Assembly: GCA_001414485.1 (NCBI GenBank)
Contig: LLEY01000010.1
Span: 62,001 to 126,000 of the forward strand
From: Calycina herbarum
Taxonomy: Eukaryota; Ascomycota; Leotiomycetes; Helotiales; Pezizellaceae
Reading direction: 5' to 3'
Length of the DNA: 64,000 nt
This document shows, piece after piece, positions 57,284 to 64,000 of the stretch. The notes beneath the pieces were generated by a model that saw only the letters and a program-made list of their open reading frames with translations, was not told where the DNA came from and ran no database searches. Position numbers and translations under genes: made by a program. Position 1 is the stretch's first letter; each line of letters begins with the position of its first letter.

Positions 57284-57594
57284 TGGTATGCTTTATTTAC
57301 CAGTTGTGGAATTGACCAATTACGTTACTACTTTATAGTTTTTAGAAGTAAGTCTAGTAAGTCAAGCTATTTAATTCTATTATTTGAGAGTAATTAAATT
57401 AATTGAATGAAGTCTCACGTTTCCAATTATAGAGTATTAGATACTTATTCGAGGAACATTTATCTAATATAAATATCGTAGAAATTTTAGAAGACTCGAG
57501 TTATTGCAACAAAGTATAGAGGTTGAGTGTAGCGAATCAAGATTATTTCTAGACAGAATTGGTCAATTCTATAATTGGTGAATAAAGTATACCA
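57284..57594. mobile_element. 311-bp MITE with 38-bp TIRs, TSD GTGC
   Basis: Left end TGGTATGCTTTATTTACCAG; right end read inverted TGGTATACTTTATTCACCAA. Over 38 bp the ends differ at five sites, all transitions. GTGC flanks both ends (57,280-57,283 and 57,595-57,598). There is no coding capacity. The 830-bp element at 30,461-31,290 has the same ends, so the window holds two members of one family. Confidence 0.85.
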
Positions 57595-58772
57595 GTGCGA
57601 CTTTGATGAATCCAATCTGTTGGCCTCGAGCCTTATGTTTGCATATTCCAGGCGTATCGTGGAAAATAGGGGGCTAAGTGGGGTTGAGTCATCGCGGGCT
57701 TGGGTGTTCCACCACGCAGTTGCTGTTGAAATGAAGTTAGGGGGATGGGGTGTGTTAAGACGGGTGGTTGGTTTGGATTCATGTTGTCTGGACGAAAAGA
57801 ATGTATATGTACTTCTAGAATATGTTGGAAAATGTAAGTTTGAAATCAGAGCAGGTTTATTTATCCACAGACCTGTGGCATGCTAGTGAGGTCAGGTGAT
57901 TCTATTTGAGTCATTTCCTTGTTCATTTGCTTGACAAATAAAGATTCACAGATATTTTGGGGGAAGGTCCCTAAACATTGAGGAACAACATTCCTGGTGA
58001 TGATGTAAAATTTCCCTGGATGAAAACAAAAGGATTGAATTGGTTATGAGACTCTGGTAGGTCAACAGCTGTTGTATCGACCTGAGAAGCATTGGGCGAA
58101 GAAGTGTTGTGAGCCTCATGTATCTGTCTTGGAATATTATCTCTTCTAGAGATTGGAGAATCCTGATCAAGGTATATTCTTCACATACGCAAGTTCTGCA
58201 GTTTTGCAACTACGCTAGCACGGGGCTAGCTACTTGACTTACAGCATAATTGTTCAAGTTACTGAACCTACCAGATTTTATTCTTGGTTGCAGGAGGAAG
58301 ATCTTCTTGAACCCCTTTTCTAGCTTGTTGAATCTTTAAGTATGAGAATCAAGAGGTCTTGTTATCTTTGAGCGTATGGTTAAAGAGTATCCACACTCAC
58401 TATTATCTTTCATTTTCCTCCAAGTCTTCCCCCAAGTCCTATGGTTTAATTCAATTACTCTAGCCATGTTACATAAAATGGTTCAATTAAACATGCAAGC
58501 GAGATACTTGAAAATAACGAAGATTCATTTTCTCCATGTCTTCTCTCAAGTGTTAAGTTTTACTTCCATTACTCTGAAATTCCTGTACAAGTTAGTGAAG
58601 TAAACAGGCAAGCGACGACCAGCTTATTTACCCAGAAAGATGTTCGGATTCCCTACACTAAATGGTAGCATGAATTTGTATCATCATACAAGAATTTTAA
58701 CTACTTGCCGTTCCATTATCACTCGTAACAAGTGGGCAGAGTTTGTGTGAAGCATCCAGCTGATCGCACCAT
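57595..58772. other. intergenic; contains a two-copy degenerate tandem repeat
   Basis: Two related ~90-bp units (about 58,410-58,503 and 58,527-58,616) share cattttc-tccaagtcttc...caagt and end with caagcgag/caagcgac; the period is about 117 bp. No gene is supported. The right end is the 3' side of the split coiled-coil gene. Confidence 0.4.
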
Positions 58773-59576
58773 TTATTTGTCATGCGCAAAAAGTGTCCTT
58801 AGCGAATGAAATTTCTTCTTGCCAACATCCTCTTTCTCAACCTCTGATTCTTTTGTAGTCTTCAGCTTCTTTGCATACAGATCTCTCATCTTCTGCAAGC
58901 TGGTCTCCAATTCGTGGACTTTAGCTTTTTCGGCTTGGAAGCGAGCTTTCCTTCTCTCGATTTCTTGGTTTTTCTTAATTTCCTTTTTGTGTGTTCTCTC
59001 TAACGTACTTCACAAGCGAGCTGGCCACTTTTCCGAACTACTCATTTTTAAATGCAAATTACTCAACACCAGAACAAGCTATTATATAATAAAAGATACT
59101 ATAAGATTATTCAGAGTCGCTACTATCTTTAGTATCTACTATTTCTATTTGACAAGTACGAGAATTATGTCTAATTTTGCTACAACGCCTACAGTGTCTC
59201 TCTACTCGAACCTTCTTTTTTATCTCTCTACTACCCTCCTAATCGCTATTCTCTATAGTAGTAATCAAACCAATTACTTCCTCTACTGTCAATGTCTCTT
59301 AACTCTGAATATATTTTCTTTTACAACTCCTATGCTTAGTTATAGCTTTAGTTACCTTATAAAGATCTGTGATTTCTTTCTATTAACTCCTTAAATAACT
59401 ATAACCTATTCGCGATTGCCTAGCTGAACTTTTTTACGTCTCCCACGTATCTCTAAACTTGTAATAACAAGCTAAGATGATATAACGCCTATTATAAAAC
59501 CAGTCTCGTCGAAATTGTATATATCCTCGTCTATAATACCATATTTGTTTTTAAATGACTATATAAGTGTAAACCT

Positions 59577-59709
59577 GTTGAAAAAATGCTTTTGAATTGT
59601 ACCTCGAACCTCTTGAATAGAGGAAGAGAAAGGATGTATTTATATACAAATTTGCAATTCTAGAATGTTCTAGATCACGTGTTACTGATTCTAAGCGATT
59701 CCAGCAACA
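59577..59709 (-). repeat. TRIM 3' LTR (minus orientation)
   Basis: Direct repeat partner of 60,077-60,210. It contains a tatttatata TATA-like box and CACGTG. No difference from the partner is seen. Confidence 0.9.
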
Positions 59710-60076
59710 CTCCCCCTGAATCAGTACACACCCTGAATCAGTATATGGGGATAGATACCCTGGAGTAAAAAACCCTCCTTCTAAATTCCAGTGGACCTCC
59801 AACAGAAGGGGAAAACCATAGGTATATAAGTAAACTGTACGTCTTTCACCCGAGTATTTAGAGAGGTGGGATGTTCCTCCGGTTCTTATTTTATAAGGAG
59901 ACCGACTCCTTCGGTTTTTGTTTTATAAGAAGACCGACTCCTTATGCGTACAGGTGCTTTGATTACGCAGGTTGCCTAGCTATTCTAGTCTTATCCAGAT
60001 CTGCGGGAGAACATAGCATTTTGTCCCTACTATACTGTAATACGCGTAAGCGCTACAGTAACCAGCATTGCTACCA

Positions 60077-60210
60077 TGTTGAAAAAATGCTTTTGAATTG
60101 TACCTCGAACCTCTTGAATAGAGGAAGAGAAAGGATGTATTTATATACAAATTTGCAATTCTAGAATGTTCTAGATCACGTGTTACTGATTCTAAGCGAT
60201 TCCAGCAACA
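60077..60210 (-). repeat. TRIM 5' LTR (minus orientation)
   Basis: Identical to the other LTR; followed on the minus strand by the primer-binding-like TGGTAGCAATGC. Confidence 0.9.
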
Positions 60211-60691
60211 AAACCATGGGCTAATGATCCGCGGATCTTCAATTAAAGCTCGCTGATAATCATAAGAACGACTCCATCGAGTTTTTAGCTTAGGTAGACG
60301 CCGAATAAAGTTGTCCGGCCAGTTCCTGCCTACAGGCTGCCTATCGCGCTCCTTCAGCAAATTATTAGCCATATCTCGCACTATATCCTTTGTAGTCGAA
60401 AACCCTCTCGAATCCTGCTCTAATATATGCCCAATTATCGCCTCCTCCTCTAGCTTCGTAAGTTTCTTCGAATTAGGCTCGCAATCGCGTCTTGGTTGGG
60501 TTCCGGCGCGTCGGTTTAAAATGGTGGATCGAGGGCATCATAGGCCTTCGTAGCGCGTCGTTGGGTTATTGACGCGTCGTTTTCGAGTTCTTGGATAGCT
60601 AAGTTGATCTTGTTTTCGTTGGAAGACGTTTAGGCGTTGTGTGGTTGAGATAATATAACTAGAAGTTGATAATTGTTGTAAAGTTTAAAAG

Positions 60692-60740
60692 TGGCCAGCT
60701 CGCTTGGGTGGCCAGCTCGCTTGGGTGGCCAGCTCGCTTG
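60692..60740. repeat. 17-bp subterminal repeat, three copies, in the right Fot1 end
   Basis: The unit gtggccagctcgcttgg is present three times in tandem next to the right TIR and once, inverted, at the left TIR (59,010-59,028). It may be an expanded transposase-binding site. Confidence 0.8.
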
Positions 60741-60984
60741 TGAAGTACGTTATATCATATTTTTCATTTACCGCTTTCGATCGAGCGTTGCCTTTCTCTC
60801 TTTCCCCCTCCTCCGCCTGTCTGCGCTTATTCTCAGCTTTGCAACTTATCTTCTAGGGTTTCTTTTTGGCTTTTAGCTGCGGCTTCAGAATCTTCAAGTT
60901 TTCCTCTTGCAGCTTCAAGTTTCCGGTTCAGTTCTTCTTTTTCATTTTCCAGTTCGTCCCGTTTATCTTTGACATTCTGAAGAG

Positions 60985-63135
60985 TTACGGCATCTTGAAT
61001 GCACCAAATACGGCATCCCAATCGCACCAAAAAGTCGGATTGACTAAATCGCAAATCACAAAGTATAACTTTTTATAAGTATAAAATAGAATAGTTTTAA
61101 ATTTATGCCCCCTCTCCCTCTTCCCCCCTCTATCTATCTTAAGACCTAACAGTCTCATCTATAGCTACTAGTCAATTAGAGAATAGGGAGGAGAACATGT
61201 ATCACGTATATAACAGTAACATCACCCCTCGCCTCCTCGCTGTCGCTGCCGCTGTCGCCTCCTTACCATTATCTCACTGTCGTATCGTATTCTTACTATT
61301 GTTTCTAGATAAATAATAGAGAGAGAGGAGAGGGGGGAAGAGGGAAGGGGAGGAATATGTTTGCTTCCTTAACTCCCCTTACCCACGCTAGGAAAAACTT
61401 TCCACCGAAATGTTTGCTTACTAGCCTCGCCCCCTCGCCCTCTCTCCCCCTCTCCTCTACACACTTACCTATACACAATACATAGAAGAATAGAAAGAGC
61501 AGCAAGAGAGAGTAAGAAGTATTATAATACTCTCCTACCTCTTTTATAAAGGGACAGAATAAGCTTAGAGGCTTAAATAACAATTATTAAGTTCTACTAA
61601 ATACTTGACTTTTGCGATTTGCGATTTAGTTGAGTCCGACTTTTTGGTGTATCTGGGACGCCCCACCAAACTCCAAAAACGACTAAATCACAAATCGCAA
61701 ATCGCAAATCGCAAATTTCAAAGTCAAATAGGACAATTTCATTCTAAGCTAAATCCACTCGCTCTCCCTCTCTCTCTCCCTGCTTTCTTGTTCTTGCAAA
61801 GCCATTCACTTTGGTTCTTTATTCTTACAGTACTAGACCACTTATACTCGCCGAATACCCTTTTCACACCAAAACTCGGAGCAAACACTTTAAAATATTA
61901 CGTGCTACGACTCCCAAACAATTATATCCTTGTTATATAATATTACTTTGAGAGTTGAATCAACTCGAATTCTATGTTAAGCACCGTTATTAAGAATTAT
62001 TTAATTATAAAGTATAGCAAAGCTGTAAAGTATACGGTTTATACTAAAAAGTAAGCGAAATCGGCTTAAAGAATTAACTACTCTACTCGAATCAACGGGA
62101 TCAATTATTTGGGTCAAGAACGAGCATAACTTATGCACAACGCCGACGCTAACCTTATGAAATAGTACGGTCGCTAACACAACACTGCGATCAATAAGCT
62201 GTGCACACTAAAGTTGGACTTGCATTTATTATAGAGTCTGCGAGCGACTTAATTCAATTCTAACTCTTTTAAACCACAACACTTTTTAATTTTTAGAAAA
62301 GATACTATATCGTAATATGTAGCCTTTAAAGATGTATTGCAACAACTAATAAATTTAAAGAGTCATTACGTCGAGAAGCTGTAATAACTCCCTTATAGAA
62401 TTATGGCTGCACACTTGGTACAAGCCTCTTAGCGAAAGATGCCGTAGCGGAGCCCGACTACCTGTATGCCTTGACCAATTAAAATTCTTGTAATCTCCCT
62501 TACTAGCGATACGCGTAAAAATTGAAGATAGATAAGAGTCGAATTAATATAGATCTTCAATTATAGAAAAAACTATCGAGTAGAGGTAATAATATGTCAG
62601 AGGAAAGTAGGCAAAACAGCCGTTTTTGGTAGGGTTTTTGAATTTGGCGAGTATAAGTGGACCCTTACTGTACCGGCATGCACGCTGTCGCATCGTCACT
62701 GTTCCTTACTACTATATCGTCACTCGCATCCTTAAAAAAGAAGAAAAGGACAAAAAGAAAAGGATGGAGCTGGAGAGGGGCACTGGGGGGTAGCAAACAA
62801 TTATGATCACGTCATAATGTCACCTTCCAGCCTCTTTAGGGAAGGGCTAGAAATTAAGCGAGAAGTAAACATATTTCCCCTACTCTTTCCCCGCTGCTCC
62901 TCTTCTCTTTGATTCACAGTAGGCATGCTTTAGTTTACCCAAAGAAGGAATACAAGAGTGGATAAGTGAGATCACGAGTATAAGAGATATAATTTAGCAG
63001 TAGGGGACGCATAGTAAAATTAGGCTAATTTAAGTAGTAGCTTGAAGAACTCCTGAGCTTATTTTAACCCATTTTTGCGATTTCCGTTTTACGATTTAGT
63101 CGTTTTTGGAGTTTGGTGTATTCAGGACGCCGTAA
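60985..63135. mobile_element. 2.15-kb TIR element inserted in the coiled-coil gene, TSD GAG
   Basis: The left end is TTACGGCATCTTGAATGCAC; the right end, inverted, is TTACGGCGTCCTGAATACAC. The ends go on to share ACCAAACTCCAAAAACGACT once the inner element (61,009-61,663) is removed from the left one. GAG flanks both sides (60,982-60,984 and 63,136-63,138). No transposase frame is visible. The interior has CT-rich (about 61,750-61,800) and AT-rich (61,930-62,600) parts. A 3-bp TSD fits PIF/Harbinger or CACTA groups, but the target and ends are not diagnostic. It is non-autonomous. Confidence 0.75.
61009..61663. mobile_element. 655-bp TIR element nested in the left end of the outer element
   Basis: CACCAAA flanks both sides (61,002-61,008 and 61,664-61,670), 7 bp or 8 bp with one mismatch. 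The ends are inverted copies: TACGGCATCCCAATCGCACC and GGGCGTCCCAGATACACC, both followed by AAAAAGTCGGA and then AACTAAATCGCAAATC-like sequence. The start resembles that of the outer element. It has no coding frame. Long C/T runs lie at 61,100-61,130. Confidence 0.7.
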
Positions 63136-63319
63136 GAGTGGAAGACTTTGCGTCTTGAGAGAATTCGGCCACAAGAGCCATCGTCGCAAGATCGTGAGCG
63201 AGTCCCGCTACTGCTTTTTCTCCATATTTGACACTTTGGAGGATCTTGTTTTTGATCTCACTTTTCCTTTTCTCAAAGGCTGGTGGGAGTATTGGCAACC
63301 CGCCGTTTGAAGAAGTCAT

Positions 63320-64000
63320 TTTCGAATGATTTGAGAAGTTTGGGAGAGCTGGAAGGTCGGGTATCTTAAAACTGGCAGCGGCAATCGAAACTCAACTCTG
63401 ATTTTGGACTGGGGTCGTCGTAAGTGAGATATATATATATATATATGTTTACGCAATACTGCTTGCGTGGAAGTCATGTGAACTTTACATTGAAATGATA
63501 AAAGTCACACACTGAGTTTCTATGTCTTGTGACTTTGCAACGAAAAATCTCTAGTATCAGATTCAGGGCATATAATGGAGAATAGTAATGAATGGCATTC
63601 ATGCCGGAGAAAACTTGCCAGCAGTTGTTTGAGAGCAGGGCACGAGTCCATGTCCGGATTTGTTATTATAAGTCGTGTCGTCTTTAGCCTACACTTGAAT
63701 GAGTCTATTGAATAATATTATCTAGGATTTCTAGGAAACCCGAGTTAATTCATGAGGAGTGCCACAAAGAGGAAAAGACTAGCAGCTAACGTTTTCCACA
63801 GCATGTACCTAAAGATATCTGTAAGACAGTGTTGTCCTAAAATTTCTACGATAACCGAATTTATCAATTAGAATTACGACTAAGAATAAAGGCTACCAGG
63901 TTGTATCGGCTTAGGTTTTCTCCGAAAGAAGATCTACCAAACAATGTGGTTCTAGAAATCTATGATAACCAACTAAAGCGAGTTTATTTGATTTGCTTCT
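63320..64000. other. upstream region of the split gene, to window end
   Basis: It contains the dinucleotide run atatat at 63,429-63,447. No gene is supported to the window end. Confidence 0.4.
63429..63447. repeat. AT dinucleotide microsatellite
   Basis: About nine AT units upstream of the coiled-coil gene start. Confidence 0.85.

Larger units (their letters stand above)
59576..60210 (-). mobile_element. TRIM retrotransposon (635 bp, 134-bp identical LTRs, TSD AAACC)
   Basis: LTRs at 59,576-59,709 and 60,077-60,210 are identical by eye over 134 bp and begin TGTTG / end CAACA. AAACC flanks both ends (59,571-59,575 and 60,211-60,215). Orientation is minus: inside the LTR ending at 60,077 lies TGGTAGCAATGC, resembling an initiator-tRNA-Met primer binding site. 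Just before the other LTR is the polypurine stretch CAGGGGGAG. The 367-bp interior has no coding frame, so it depends on proteins from elsewhere, probably a Copia-type element given the short LTRs. It sits in the Fot1 transposase between SPWF and the DDE part. Confidence 0.92.
59003..60740 (-). mobile_element. degraded Fot1/pogo-like DNA transposon, TSD TA, carries a TRIM
   Basis: TA flanks both ends (59,001-59,002 and 60,741-60,742). The 26-bp TIRs start acgtacttcacaagcgagct and end with ggccac. On the minus strand the transposase remnant starts near 60,500 with a CENP-B/pogo HTH (KLTKLEEEAIIGHILEQDSR, DMANNLLKERDRQPVGRNWP, RRYDYQRA-like YDYQRALIEDPRII). It is cut after SPWF by the TRIM. It resumes with YGIIDEDIYNFDETGF (first catalytic Asp region) and RGRRKKVQLGNRE. 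A C-terminal zinc knuckle, HCRRCSKIRHNSRTC (59,165-59,215), ends it. The middle, with the other catalytic residues, is missing and stops are present, so it cannot move itself. Confidence 0.85.
58773..63319 (-). pseudogene. coiled-coil protein gene split by two transposons
   Basis: Three minus-strand pieces form one frame. Piece A, from ATG 63,319 (MTSSNGGLPILPPAFEKRKS), runs to the insertion at 63,135 and ends ...FSQDAKSSTL. Piece B, 60,984-60,743, continues QNVKDKRDELENEKEELNRK and later KAENKRRQAEEGEREKGNAR. Piece C, 59,000-58,773, continues ERTHKKEIKKNQEIERRKAR and ends SLRTLFAHDK, then stop. Counting each TSD once, the pieces sum to 653 nt, one short of a multiple of three. A 1-nt loss near 60,831-60,850 accounts for this. 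The product would be ~217 residues: a mixed N-terminus, then a long Glu/Lys-rich coiled coil. No family is recognised. The TA-rich microsatellite at 63,429-63,447 is about 110 bp upstream of the ATG. Confidence 0.8.

Noticed and set aside
1..64000. tRNA, rRNA or other RNA genes
   Set aside because: I found no cloverleaf with box A/B or rRNA core by eye; a covariance-model scan would be decisive and could not be run.

Overview
The window is nuclear DNA of a filamentous ascomycete (Pezizomycotina). The case rests on short GT-AG introns of 48-147 bp, fungal gene families (FRE ferric reductase, CmcJ-like oxygenase, HET domain, DUF7136-like secreted protein, UreD, cohesin Scc3) and a left arm degraded by repeat-induced point mutation (RIP). 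A leotiomycete-like host is my guess and is not proven by the sequence.

Layout. 1-12,021 is an AT-rich, RIP-degraded nest of Ty3/Gypsy retrotransposons. Gag, protease, RT, RNase H and chromodomain traces can still be read on both strands, together with dated-looking layers such as solo LTRs with intact target-site duplications (TSDs). 13,097-30,200 is mostly genic: a four-exon AspRS-DUF2156 fusion (matching ErdS, ergosteryl-aspartate synthase), a secreted DUF7136-like protein, an alpha/beta hydrolase that is a good candidate for the partner ErdH, a three-exon ferric reductase, a small basic protein, a CmcJ-like oxygenase and a convergent methyltransferase. 30,461-31,290 is a TIR element. 31,673-40,584 holds a four-helix membrane protein, two extracellular-type proteins, an F-box/ankyrin protein and an NmrA-like NAD(P)-binding protein.

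41,280-48,073 is a gene graveyard. Four neighbouring genes (HET domain, UNC93-like MFS, siderophore-type MFS, AIF-like flavoprotein) each carry frameshifts, in-frame stops or internal deletions. 49,205-56,989 returns to live genes: a GNAT protein without a visible ATG, a small protein preceded by a solo LTR with a perfect 5-bp TSD, cohesin subunit Scc3, and urease accessory protein UreD divergent from it.

57,284-63,319 is the most striking part. A 217-residue coiled-coil gene (minus strand, start 63,319, stop 58,773) is split by two transposons. A TIR element (60,985-63,135, 3-bp TSD) contains a second TIR element. A Fot1/pogo element (59,003-60,740, TA TSD) contains a 635-bp TRIM retrotransposon with identical 134-bp LTRs. 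Removing the insertions at their TSDs brings the three coding pieces back together, apart from one 1-nt frameshift.

Functionally, erdS plus the hydrolase would form an add/remove pair for aspartyl-ergosterol. Scc3/ureD is a housekeeping divergent pair, and the oxygenase/methyltransferase pair is a possible small metabolite locus. All exon borders were read by eye from splice signals and frame continuity; no database search was made.
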